A stretch of DNA of 15,099 bases from Desulfobacteraceae bacterium UBA2230 (GCA_002348005.1 DDYQ01000014.1:257-15355); one strand, 5' to 3'; counted from the first letter of the stretch, positions 7,329-14,599 are shown. Program-made: numbers and translations. The notes: generated by a model not told the origin, from the letters alone.

Positions 7329-7339
7329 AAGGAGCCGCC

Positions 7340-7540
7340 ATGTGCCCGGATATCTTTTTGCAGGCAGGGCTATGCAGCCAGTGCGCGCGCAGCGTGGATT
7401 CCTCAGGCAGCCTGTCAGTAGACGAAGAACGTATTATCTGCAGCGAATGTTACTTGAAGATGCTTGCCCCGGATCACCGCTCTGCGATGATGGAGCTTTT
7501 CGATATCCAAAAGGGGGCGAATACGATGGACGCATTCTGA
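7340..7540 (+). CDS. 66-residue double-CxxC protein, probable zinc-knuckle
   Basis: No family recognised. The protein has two CxxC pairs, LCSQCARS (C11, C14) and IICSECYLKM (C34, C37), separated by about 20 residues, the layout of a small zinc ribbon or treble clef. The region after the second pair (residues 38-60) is likely helical. There is no signal peptide or membrane segment. The frame is open upstream to 7187, but the ATG at 7340 has AAAGGAG at suitable spacing and begins just before the cysteine module. Upstream is a hairpin leader; downstream, 172 bases away, is the ArgA-like gene on the same strand. DNA, RNA or protein binding are all possible. Confidence 0.65.
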   Translation: MCPDIFLQAGLCSQCARSVDSSGSLSVDEERIICSECYLKMLAPDHRSAMMELFDIQKGANTMDAF

Positions 7541-7712
7541 CCCTTTCCATTCGCGTGTGACCCTCTCCGGGCGCATTTCCTGCCCCCTGCTGATAAGCGG
7601 TTGTATTTTTCGTCGACCCGCGGTAAGCCGGTACCTCCTGAAACGGGCCATCCACAGCGTAATGACCACTGCGGCGGCCGCTGTGCGAACCGGCCAGTCC
7701 TGGGGGGAAGGC

Positions 7713-8714
7713 ATGCCGCGACTCTACATCCAAGAGTACACCCGCGCGCTGGCCGGAAAGACGATATGTGTTGCCTGCCGGGAAGGTATTCTGCGCGATC
7801 ATTTCGAGGCTGTGCTGGACGATCTCAAATTTCTTAACCGCCATGGGCTGAAGACCGCTCTGTACCATAACATCGCCAACCGCTTCGCCAATCACAAATA
7901 CTTTCGATTACTGGATACCCGTTTGCCAGAAACCCGTATCGTGCGGGTCATGCCGGAGGCCGATTTTTACAGTCATGTGCTCGACCACGAAGAACGGGCC
8001 CACAAACTGATCTTTCTGGAACGCAAAGCGCTCATCGACCAGGAAGGGCACAAGATCAATGCCGTCACCACCCAGGCGGTCCGGCAGAGTATTGGAACGT
8101 GGGGCGACTTGATCGCCAATGTCAATTTTCGCGGTGTTCTGGAGCGTATCTGTACCCGCATCGATGGCGGCCAATATGATCGTGTGCACATCCTGGCCGC
8201 CGGCAAAAACGCCATCCGGCACGAACTGTTCACCATCGAAGGACAGGGCACGTTGATCGCCAACAACTTTGTGGAGCATTTCCAGCCAGTCGCTTCACGG
8301 GGCGATATCACCCTGATCCAGGGCATTCTCAACCTCTACAAGCATCAAGGATTTCTGCGACCGCGCACAGAGGCTTATCTTACCGACCATCGTGCTAATT
8401 TCTACGTCACGCTGATCGATGACATCGTGGTGGGGTGTGCCGAAAAGAAAGTGATCGATGCTCAGACCGTTGAAATCGGAGCCCTGGCCATTTCAACCCG
8501 TTTTCGCAATCAGCGCGTGGGCGTGTTTACCATCCAGGCCTTTATCGATACCATGCGCCAGCAGGGTTTCAAAAAATGCATCTCGCTGACCAATAATCCA
8601 AGCTTGAAAAAGCTCTACCAAACCCTTGGGTTCGAACCGACCGCCCGTCCGGAGTACCGCAAACGGCAGAAAGAATCGCCCGGCGTCAGCATGTTTTTTA
8701 AAGAAATTGAATAA
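7713..8714 (+). CDS. ArgA-like protein: degenerate amino-acid-kinase domain fused to GNAT acetyltransferase
   Basis: A 333-residue two-domain protein with the layout of bifunctional-type N-acetylglutamate synthase. The N-terminal part, about residues 8-185, resembles the amino-acid-kinase fold from YIQEYTRALAGKTICVACREG to ILAAGKNAIRHELFTIEGQGTLI, but the usual glycine pair after GKT is replaced by Cys-Arg-Glu, so kinase activity is unlikely; in ArgA this domain is regulatory. The C-terminal GNAT part has VEIGALAISTRFRNQRVGV (acetyl-CoA loop, with R-N-Q-R-V-G-V replacing the usual QxxGxG) and LTNNPSLKKLYQTLGF. Start at 7713 follows GGGGGGAAGG; starts at 7662 or 7557 are open but less well supported. 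It may make N-acetylglutamate for arginine synthesis or acetylate another substrate; no arg gene is adjacent. Confidence 0.68.
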   Translation: MPRLYIQEYTRALAGKTICVACREGILRDHFEAVLDDLKFLNRHGLKTALYHNIANRFANHKYFRLLDTRLPETRIVRVMPEADFYSHVLDHEERAHKLIFLERKALIDQEGHKINAVTTQAVRQSIGTWGDLIANVNFRGVLERICTRIDGGQYDRVHILAAGKNAIRHELFTIEGQGTLIANNFVEHFQPVASRGDITLIQGILNLYKHQGFLRPRTEAYLTDHRANFYVTLIDDIVVGCAEKKVIDAQTVEIGALAISTRFRNQRVGVFTIQAFIDTMRQQGFKKCISLTNNPSLKKLYQTLGFEPTARPEYRKRQKESPGVSMFFKEIE

Positions 8715-8807
8715 TGATGACGGCGCCGCAGGGCTGAGGCCTCCCGCAAGCGGCATTAGAATCGGTCTTGCTTATCCGGCTGTCCGCGCCGGTATGCCGA
8801 TCGCACA

Positions 8808-9452
8808 TCATTCTTCAGGCGTGTAGATGATCACCAGGGCGGTGGTTTTTTCTCCATTCAGGCTGCGCGCCGCGTGGGGCAGGCTGGAATCGAAATAGAG
8901 ACTGTCTCCAGCCTGCATGCTGATCGTCCGTTCGCCGATGCGCATTTCCAATTCCCCATTCTGGACATAGATGAACTCTTCCCCCTCGTGAATGGAATAG
9001 GTCATATCGACCACGTCACGCGTGGGAAATTCCACCCAGAAGGGTTCCATATGTTTGTCATCGATGGGACGCGAGAGGGCTTGATAGAGATAGCCGATGC
9101 AACCGGGCCGATTATGGGGGATATCGGGCAGCCGGGAACGTTCGCTCAGGGGCACCAGTGAAATGCGTAAGCCGGCCTGGGACTCCTTGAAGAAATAGCC
9201 GATGGTCACGCCGAGTGCCCTGGCGATGCGGACCAGAGTGGCGATGGGCGGAACGGTGATGTCGTTTTCGATCTGCGACAGCAGCGATTTGGAAAGCCCG
9301 GAAAGTTCCGAGACGCTCTGCAGGGTAAAATTGCGTCGATGGCGCAACTTGCGGATTTTCGCGCCGATATGGAGCGCATTCACCTCTGTCTGAATGTTCT
9401 GATCAGCATTGTGGAGTGTGTCTTCAAGTTTCAAAGTCAGCACAAACCCCAT
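8808..9452 (-). CDS. XRE-family transcriptional regulator with C-terminal cupin domain
   Basis: A 214-residue one-component regulator. Residues about 30-88 are an XRE helix-turn-helix (IGAKIRKLRHRRNFTLQSV, SGLSKSLLSQIEND, PPIATLVRIARALGV), which binds DNA as a dimer. Residues about 140-212 are a small cupin barrel (HEGEEFIYVQNGELEMRIGE, MQAGDSLYFDSSLPHAARS), the likely effector-sensing part. PuuR and related amine or amino-acid regulators have this layout. No strong ribosome site precedes the ATG at 9452, so the start is uncertain; the HTH would be unaffected by a later start. It is divergent from NAD kinase. Its target is unknown: candidates are its own promoter or the nearby ArgA-like and DadA-like genes (inference). 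Confidence 0.88.
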   Translation of the reverse strand: MGFVLTLKLEDTLHNADQNIQTEVNALHIGAKIRKLRHRRNFTLQSVSELSGLSKSLLSQIENDITVPPIATLVRIARALGVTIGYFFKESQAGLRISLVPLSERSRLPDIPHNRPGCIGYLYQALSRPIDDKHMEPFWVEFPTRDVVDMTYSIHEGEEFIYVQNGELEMRIGERTISMQAGDSLYFDSSLPHAARSLNGEKTTALVIIYTPEE

Positions 9453-9477
9453 TCATCGAATTTAAAGGAATTCAACT

Positions 9478-9506
9478 CTATTAATGGCCGGGTTCAGTAT
9501 TGTCAA
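9478..9506 (-). promoter_or_regulatory. Candidate promoter of the XRE-cupin regulator
   Basis: On the minus strand a consensus TTGACA (plus-strand 9501-9506) is followed after 17 bases by TAATAG (9478-9483), which matches the -10 consensus only weakly. It lies about 26 bases upstream of the regulator's start. TTCA and TGAA half-sites flank the -35 box on the plus strand, which could allow autoregulation. Confidence 0.4.
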
Positions 9507-9559
9507 ATTGAATGTGGTTTCGTTTAACTTGCGCGAATCCATGACGCCGGACAATTTGC

Positions 9560-9587
9560 TTGCCGCTGACAGGTCAATGTGTATAGT
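9560..9587 (+). promoter_or_regulatory. Candidate promoter of NAD kinase
   Basis: TTGCCG (9560-9565) is followed after 16 bases by TATAGT (9582-9587), a good -10 box. The expected transcript start lies about 40 bases before the GTG start codon. Motif evidence only. Confidence 0.45.
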
Positions 9588-9634
9588 ATTTCCGCTTCAA
9601 CGGGTTGCTTTTCAGCAGACGCAAAGGAGCCGGT

Positions 9635-10492
9635 GTGGGACGAACGATTGGGCTGGTCGTTAAAGAAGACCCCAAAGCATTGCGGCAGGCCGAGGAACTT
9701 GAGCGCTGGCTGCGCGCGCGCGGGTGCGACGTGGTACGCAAGCGCAGTGATGTGCCGCATTATGTCTCCCGGGACACCCCTCAGGCAACCGCCCCGACGG
9801 GACTTTTTTGTCTGCTGGTGCTGGGCGGCGACGGCACTTTTCTCAGCGCCGTGCGCTGGTTGGGCGAGCACCAGGTCCCTGTCTTGGGAGTGAAATACGG
9901 TGAGATCGGTTTTCTGGCCGAAGCGAACGAGGAGCGCCTGTATGCGGCCATCGACGCCGTGCTGAACAATCAGTTCAGCACGCGGACCCGCATGCGCCTC
10001 GATGTGGAGGTTTGGAATCGCGGGAACCGAGTCGCCTGTGAGACGGTACTCAACGATGTAGTGATCAATAAAGGCGCCCTGGCCCGCCTGGCCCACATCA
10101 AAACCTTTGTGAACGATGGATACCTCACGGATTATCGCGCCGATGGACTTATTGTGGCCACCCCGACGGGATCGACCGCTTATTCGCTGGCCGCCGGCGG
10201 CCCGATTATTCATCCGGCGGTGCCGGCGATTCTGGTTACCCCCATATGCCCGTTTGCGCTGACCAACCGTCCCCTGATTGTGCCCGAATCGGCCCATATC
10301 AGAATTCAGTTGGCCGAAAAGTCGACGGATATCATGCTGACCTTCGATGGACAGGTGGGATTACCCATCGATGAACATCACACGATAACCATATGTAAAG
10401 CCGCAACGCCGGTTCACATGATCACCCTGCCGGACCGCGACTTTTTCGAAATTCTCAAAACCAAACTGCGCTGGAGCGGAAGCCGCATCTGA
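9635..10492 (+). CDS. nadK: NAD kinase
   Basis: Phosphorylates NAD to NADP in the cytosol with ATP or polyphosphate, supplying NADP(H) for biosynthesis. The 285 residues fit the bacterial family. Diagnostic motifs in order: LGGDGTFL (63-70) with the catalytic Asp in GGDGT, EIGFLAE (90-96), LND at 139-141 (the family NE/ND pair that holds the NAD ribose), and [16 protein letters not shown] (170-185). LTFDGQVG follows near the C-terminus. The GTG start at 9635 is chosen because AAAGGAG lies five bases upstream; a TTG at 9605 in frame has no such site. Nothing is fused and all catalytic motifs are present. It is divergent from the XRE regulator and converges with the MCE gene, the two stops lying inside one inverted repeat. 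Confidence 0.94.
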   Translation: MGRTIGLVVKEDPKALRQAEELERWLRARGCDVVRKRSDVPHYVSRDTPQATAPTGLFCLLVLGGDGTFLSAVRWLGEHQVPVLGVKYGEIGFLAEANEERLYAAIDAVLNNQFSTRTRMRLDVEVWNRGNRVACETVLNDVVINKGALARLAHIKTFVNDGYLTDYRADGLIVATPTGSTAYSLAAGGPIIHPAVPAILVTPICPFALTNRPLIVPESAHIRIQLAEKSTDIMLTFDGQVGLPIDEHHTITICKAATPVHMITLPDRDFFEILKTKLRWSGSRI

Positions 10493-10532
10493 AGACGACT
10501 TCTTGCCGGATAGCCGGTGCCTGCGTCTTCAG
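10489..10532. terminator. Inverted repeat between convergent nadK and MCE genes, containing both stop codons
   Basis: CTGAAGACG (10489-10497) and CGTCTTCAG (10524-10532) are perfect 9-base arms around a 26-base loop, which holds a further CCGG-ATAG-CCGG stem. The TGA of nadK (10490-10492) is in the left arm and the TGA of the MCE gene (complement of 10529-10531) in the right arm. A bidirectional terminator or mRNA 3'-end hairpin is likely; no U-run follows on either strand. Confidence 0.5.
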
Positions 10533-11548
10533 GGGCGGGCATCTGCATCCGTCTGCGCCGGAGGCGTTTCCAAAGGCAGATTGGGGCGGATGAAGACATT
10601 CTGCTGGAGCGAATCGACCACCCGGTCGATCTGTTTGACACCTGACCGGATCTCCTCGATACCGTCCCGGAAGGTTGTGGAGATGCGTGGTACATTTTTG
10701 CTGCCGGTTTTCCAGTAGCGAATGATCTCCTGCAAATCACCGGTCGATTTTCTGATTTCTTCCAGAATGGCGTTGACCGAAACGGCGGCCTCGTCGAAGT
10801 GGGTCAGATTCTCCTGAACCAGGTCCATGGTGGCCGGGGTTTTTTCAACGGCCAGCTTCAGGCTGTTCAGAATCTCGCCCAGTTGGCTGACCTCGGTGAC
10901 AATGGTCTCCAGCAACTCCTCCGATTGCAGCAGGGCCCCCATGGGTCCCTTGCCTTTCCTCAGGTCGGCGGTAATCTGCTCCATGTTGGCTGAAATCTTC
11001 GTGAAATTGTCGAGCGAACTCATCAGCGGGCCATTGGTGTCGCTGAGTATTTCGGTTACCTGACTGATCTCCTGGATCGCTTTGACCACCATCTTGGCGG
11101 TTTTCTCCACCTCGAATTCGTCCATCAAATCGGTGAGCGACCGTTTCTCCCGTGATGGGATCTCGCCGTCTTCCGGAATCAGCGGCGAATCGGCCGAGCC
11201 CGGGATGATGGAAATGTACTCGGAGCCGATCAGCGTCGGGCTTTCGACCACCGTGACAGCGTCCTGTCGGATGCGCGATGCATACTGATCCATGATCGCC
11301 AGCTTGACGCGCACTCTGTTATTGACCAGCGTGATTTTTTTCACCTTGCCGATATCGGCCTTGAACAATTTGACCGCGGCGTTTTCCTGGAGATTATAAC
11401 TTTCATTGAACATGGTGTAATAGGTGACATATTTCTCGAACCAGTCTTTACCGCGTCCGATGATCACCAGTGTGGTCATGAGCAACAGGATGACCCCTAT
11501 AATAAAGGTGCCCACCACCTTTTCCAGTCGAGAAAATTCCATTTCCAT
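10529..11548 (-). CDS. MlaD-like MCE-domain protein
   Basis: Membrane-anchored MCE protein of an Mla-type lipid transport system, which would form a hexameric ring in the periplasm carrying lipids to or from the permease. The 339 residues contain one transmembrane helix (about 11-30), one MCE domain (about 41-120, with ADIGKVKKITL and SPTLIGSEYISIIPG), then a long helical tail (about 130-310) with heptad-like hydrophobic spacing that could build a needle. The last 20 residues are proline-rich. It is much longer than E. coli MlaD (about 180) and closer to the long-tailed MlaD proteins of other Proteobacteria. Last gene of the cassette, 52 bases after the ATPase-like gene. The start could also be the second ATG, two codons in. 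Confidence 0.88.
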   Translation of the reverse strand: MEMEFSRLEKVVGTFIIGVILLLMTTLVIIGRGKDWFEKYVTYYTMFNESYNLQENAAVKLFKADIGKVKKITLVNNRVRVKLAIMDQYASRIRQDAVTVVESPTLIGSEYISIIPGSADSPLIPEDGEIPSREKRSLTDLMDEFEVEKTAKMVVKAIQEISQVTEILSDTNGPLMSSLDNFTKISANMEQITADLRKGKGPMGALLQSEELLETIVTEVSQLGEILNSLKLAVEKTPATMDLVQENLTHFDEAAVSVNAILEEIRKSTGDLQEIIRYWKTGSKNVPRISTTFRDGIEEIRSGVKQIDRVVDSLQQNVFIRPNLPLETPPAQTDADARP

Positions 11549-11600
11549 TGCGCTTCATCCATTGCGGCGCCGGCCGGCCACGTCGATGCCGGACAGCGAT

Positions 11601-12344
11601 TCAGTCATTGCCGGTGGCACGCCGGGTTTCGATGCAGGTCACGGTGCCATCGGTCATCAGGATCTTGCGGTTGGCGAACCGCCGAACCAATCGCCGGTCG
11701 TATGTGAGAAAGACCACCGGCATGCGCTCCGCGATCCACTGGTTGAAAAAGTCCATCAGGAAATCGAAGCGGGTGTGTCCGATGAACGTTTCCGGTTGAT
11801 TCAACAACAGAATCTTTGGTTTCTTAACAATTTCGCGGACTACGATAGCCGCCTGCACTTCCAGGCGGTTCAGGCCGGCGGCGCGCTTTTCCAGAATTTC
11901 GGTGATTCCGAAGGCGGCACAAAGCCGACGTACGTCATTGCTGAGATCGATCGTCAGGTTGTTTTCGAAATAGTACCGGCTCAACAACAGATTCTGGCGG
12001 ACAGTCAAATTGCTGAGCAGGGCTGCATCCGGAGCGATGTAACCGATCTGGCGTTTGTATTCAAGAAGTTCGCGGTAATTGGTCAGGTCAATGGTCCGTC
12101 CATCGAAGAGGTAGGCCCCTCCCGACGGTTTCACCAGGGTGGCCAGCGCCCGCAGCAACAAATGGGCGTCATCCGGGTTGTTCGATTCAATGGCGCAAAT
12201 ATCGCCATGTGAGACGGAAAGATAAAATTCGGGCAATCCGCATCCGGACCCGCTGGAGGCAATGGTGTAATCGCACAATTCAATCAGCGGCAGGGTGGCG
12301 GTCACGGAGCCGTTTCCTTCAGGCGGGTTTGAACCGGGAACCAT
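11601..12344 (-). CDS. ABC-ATPase-like subunit of the Mla cassette, apparently catalytically dead
   Basis: A 247-residue protein in the MlaF position that keeps the ABC layout but has lost the catalytic motifs. At the Walker A site stands IESNNPDDAHLLLRAL (52-67), with no GxxGxGKS/T. The Q-loop site reads IGYIAPDAALL, Pro105 for Gln. The signature LSGGQ is replaced by LNRLE (158-162). Walker B reads KILLLNQPE (177-185), with Asn for Asp and Gln for the catalytic Glu. The H-loop has Tyr215 for His (VFLTYDRR). Secondary-structure landmarks (SNLTVRQNLLL, NRKILMTDG) remain and there is no stop or shift over 740 bases, so this is not simple decay. ATG 12344 is preceded by AGGAAG; GTG at 12305 is an alternative. 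It may be structural, or a partner of an ATPase encoded elsewhere. Confidence 0.75.
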   Translation of the reverse strand: MVPGSNPPEGNGSVTATLPLIELCDYTIASSGSGCGLPEFYLSVSHGDICAIESNNPDDAHLLLRALATLVKPSGGAYLFDGRTIDLTNYRELLEYKRQIGYIAPDAALLSNLTVRQNLLLSRYYFENNLTIDLSNDVRRLCAAFGITEILEKRAAGLNRLEVQAAIVVREIVKKPKILLLNQPETFIGHTRFDFLMDFFNQWIAERMPVVFLTYDRRLVRRFANRKILMTDGTVTCIETRRATGND

Positions 12345-12410
12345 GCCGACTTCCTGAGCGCCGGCGCCGGGCAGGCCACGCGGCCGCCGAAGGTCCGGCA
12401 CATTGAGACG

Positions 12411-13187
12411 TTAGATATAGAAGGTGGCGGAAATAAAAACATTGATCAAGAGACACGATAAGAAGCATTCAATGGCCGATCGAGAGGTCGCTATCGGCAC
12501 CTCGGTGATCCGGCGTTTCATTTCAAATCCACGGTATAGAGAAGTGACGGTTATGGCAATACCGAACAAAACCGCCTTGATGACCCCCACAAATATATCG
12601 GTGAACGTGATCGCCTTGGCGATCTGGTATAAAAAGTTGCTCATGGGAACATCGGTCACGGCCCATACGATGGCGTAGCCTCCCAGAATGGAGACCAGAT
12701 CAAAGACGACGAAAAGCCCGACGATGGCCGATGTGATGCCGACCAGACGCGGCAGGCACACCATCCGGATGGGATCGAGTCCCGCCATTTCCAGGGCATC
12801 CAGCTCATGCAGCACCCGCATATAACTGACTTCAATGGTAACCGCCGTCGCTGAACGCAGGATGACCAGGAGGGCGGTGATGACCGGTCCGAGTTCGCGG
12901 ACGATTAAGAGAACTGAGATGCGCCCGAAATCGTATTGACCCGATAACCTCGAAAACTGGATGATTACCATGCAGCCCACCAGAAGCGCGATGGGGATGA
13001 TGACCGGCAATGCTTGCACGGCTGTAAAATAGAGCTGCTGCACGATAACGCGCCGGATGATGATCCGGCCGGATTTGGGCCGCAATAAAGCGAGAGCCAG
13101 TATCCTGTACGTGAATGCGAACAGGTTTAGAAGATGGTTTAAAGCGTGGAGGGTCTTGCGACCGATGATCCCGAGGACGCGATTCAT
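12411..13187 (-). CDS. MlaE-family permease
   Basis: Inner-membrane permease of an Mla-type lipid ABC system. The 258 residues fit the usual 260. It shows an N-terminal amphipathic region, then about five hydrophobic segments (LYFTAVQALPVIIPIALLV, ISVLLIVRELGPVITALLVI, LVGITSAIVGLFVVFDLVSI, a segment near 200-220, and a C-terminal one). The coupling stretch EVSYMRVLHELDALEMAGLD and RMVCLPRLVG is well conserved. That normally contacts the ATPase, which makes the degenerate ATPase next to it notable. ATG 13187 is preceded by GGGAG at short spacing; an upstream ATG at 13235 has no ribosome site. First gene of the cassette, with 66 bases before the ATPase-like start. No mlaB or mlaC gene is adjacent. 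Confidence 0.9.
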   Translation of the reverse strand: MNRVLGIIGRKTLHALNHLLNLFAFTYRILALALLRPKSGRIIIRRVIVQQLYFTAVQALPVIIPIALLVGCMVIIQFSRLSGQYDFGRISVLLIVRELGPVITALLVILRSATAVTIEVSYMRVLHELDALEMAGLDPIRMVCLPRLVGITSAIVGLFVVFDLVSILGGYAIVWAVTDVPMSNFLYQIAKAITFTDIFVGVIKAVLFGIAITVTSLYRGFEMKRRITEVPIATSRSAIECFLSCLLINVFISATFYI

Positions 13188-13275
13188 GGCTCCCGAATCG
13201 GATTGATGTGGATACGAACCGCGGCGTGCTTTCATCGGCCGGCAAGACCTGGCCGGTGTGCAAGGAGGCCGGTGG

Positions 13276-13304
13276 TTGACTTCACCGCTTTCTTACAATA
13301 TATT
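13276..13304 (+). promoter_or_regulatory. Sigma70-type promoter of the secreted-protein / TPR operon
   Basis: TTGACT (13276-13281) and TATATT (13299-13304) are separated by exactly 17 bases, one mismatch from consensus at -35 and two at -10. Transcription would begin near 13311, about 35 bases before the ATG at 13345. The -10 box sits within a perfect 10-base palindrome, CAATATATTG (13296-13305). The divergent Mla promoter probably lies in the same region, but I could not place it. Confidence 0.6.
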
Positions 13305-13344
13305 GAATTGCACGGTCAATCAATTAATAACTCAGCGAATTTAA

Positions 13345-14211
13345 ATGAAATTAAGTCCTGTGCTCATCTTGGGCTGCGTATTGGCATTGATACCCGCATG
13401 GCTCGGCGGTGCCACCCAGGCCCATGAGGTGATCGAACATTTGCCCTACGGGCACATCAATTGGACCCGCGGTGTCCTGGTGGTGAGAGGCTGTGATGGA
13501 CAGCCGGTCGACTTCTCCGAATCCGAAATCAAGACCTCTCCGCCGACCCAAACGCCCGCCCAGAATCTTCTCGACAGCCTCACGCATGTAAGAATGGATG
13601 CGCAACACAGCGTCACGGATATGATGGCGCTTAATCCGGGCCTGCAGAATAAGATCCTGCAGATGGTCGCGGCGGCGCCCATAATCAATCAGGTTCGAAC
13701 CGCGGATGGCCGCACCGAAACGGCCGTGCAATTTCAGTTGACCGGCGGCTTTGCCCAATTGATGCTCCCCGGCAGCATAGAACAGGTACGGTCGATCAAA
13801 CCCATAAACGGCGGCGGGGGCACCGAATCGGAAATCGATCCGCCGCGGGGCATGGATTCGAGCGCAAGCCGTGACATTTACACCGGATTAATTATCGATG
13901 CACGCGGAATCGGGGCCAAGCCTTGCCTGGTACCCATGATTGTGGATGAGAAGCATCAGGATGTATACAGCCCCGCCTTTGTGAGCCGTGAATTTGCCGT
14001 TCGGCAGGGCGTATGCGGCTATGCGCGTCAGGTGAGCGACGAGGTGACGCCGCGTGTCGGGCCCAAGCCGCTTCTGCTGAAGGGCTTGAGGACGGTGAAT
14101 GAGCGGCCCAGTGATATTGTGATCAGCGATGCGGATGCTTCGCGGGTGCGAGGCGCTTCACCTCACCTGCGCTTTCTCAGGCAGTGTCGCGTGGTGATCA
14201 TTCTGGATTAG
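13345..14211 (+). CDS. Secreted protein with LPP20/FlgP-like domain, function unknown
   Basis: A 288-residue exported protein. Residues 1-26 are a signal peptide with likely cleavage after ATQA; Cys11 follows ILG but the preceding hydrophobic stretch is too short for a lipoprotein signal. The first part of the mature chain (about 35-150) resembles the LPP20/FlgP-type domain (QNLLDSLTHVRM, FQLTGGFAQLMLP). The second part (about 178-288) is a distinct unit, YTGLIIDARGIGAKPCLVPM to FLRQCRVVIILD, that I have no family name for. Four cysteines (C50, C193, C224, C282) could form disulfides. No clear Shine-Dalgarno precedes the ATG. A TPR lipoprotein gene follows after 13 bases, so the two are co-transcribed. 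Envelope role inferred. Confidence 0.72.
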   Translation: MKLSPVLILGCVLALIPAWLGGATQAHEVIEHLPYGHINWTRGVLVVRGCDGQPVDFSESEIKTSPPTQTPAQNLLDSLTHVRMDAQHSVTDMMALNPGLQNKILQMVAAAPIINQVRTADGRTETAVQFQLTGGFAQLMLPGSIEQVRSIKPINGGGGTESEIDPPRGMDSSASRDIYTGLIIDARGIGAKPCLVPMIVDEKHQDVYSPAFVSREFAVRQGVCGYARQVSDEVTPRVGPKPLLLKGLRTVNERPSDIVISDADASRVRGASPHLRFLRQCRVVIILD

Positions 14212-14224
14212 TCCCGAGGATGCA

Positions 14225-14599
14225 ATGCTGAAAAGAAGCAAATTTCTGGTGATTTGGGGGATCCTCTGGGTTACGGGTTGCGGCCCGGACACGATTCTGG
14301 TGCGCCCCGAACTGGATACACCCGCTCAGCACCTTGCCAATGGGGAGGTGTTTCTGGAAACGGGCAAGTACAACGATGCCTTCCGTGAATTCCTGCGGGC
14401 ACGGGAGCTCGACCCGCGTAATGTGTCCGCGCACGTGGGCATGGGGCTCGCCGCCGGCTATAATGGGGATGTGGAGGCCGGGCTCAATCATTTAGCCGAA
14501 GCCGAATCGTACGTCAGAAGCATAGAGGATCGCACCGCGCTGAAAAAGGGTTATGAGCGGCTCAATTTGTTGATGCGCCAAAAAGATGTATCGCAGTAA
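14225..14599 (+). CDS. TPR-repeat lipoprotein
   Basis: A 124-residue lipoprotein. The N-terminus has Lys3, Arg4 and Lys6, a hydrophobic core and the lipobox VTGC with the modified Cys19; Gly at the next position (not Asp) favours the outer membrane. Residues about 36-100 hold two tetratricopeptide-like helical repeats (GEVFLETGKYNDAFREFLRA, then GMGLAAGYNGDVEAGLNHLA), a protein-protein interaction scaffold. GAGGA precedes the ATG. It follows the secreted LPP20-like gene by 13 bases, so it may anchor or assemble a complex with that protein at the outer membrane (inference). Confidence 0.82.
   Translation: MLKRSKFLVIWGILWVTGCGPDTILVRPELDTPAQHLANGEVFLETGKYNDAFREFLRARELDPRNVSAHVGMGLAAGYNGDVEAGLNHLAEAESYVRSIEDRTALKKGYERLNLLMRQKDVSQ

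Noticed and set aside
9524..10297. 257-residue minus-strand open frame
   Set aside because: It is a shadow of NAD kinase, whose motifs GGDGT and [10 protein letters not shown] are unambiguous; the antisense product is Gly/Gln/His-rich with no recognisable domain.
11424..12212. 262-residue open frame on the plus strand
   Set aside because: It lies antisense to the MCE and ATPase-like genes. Its translation shows no domain, and the minus-strand frames align with ABC and MCE folds in operon order.
13345..13380. Lipoprotein signal in the secreted LPP20-like protein (ILGC at residue 11)
   Set aside because: The hydrophobic stretch before Cys11 is only about seven residues, and a normal signal peptidase I site follows at ATQA.
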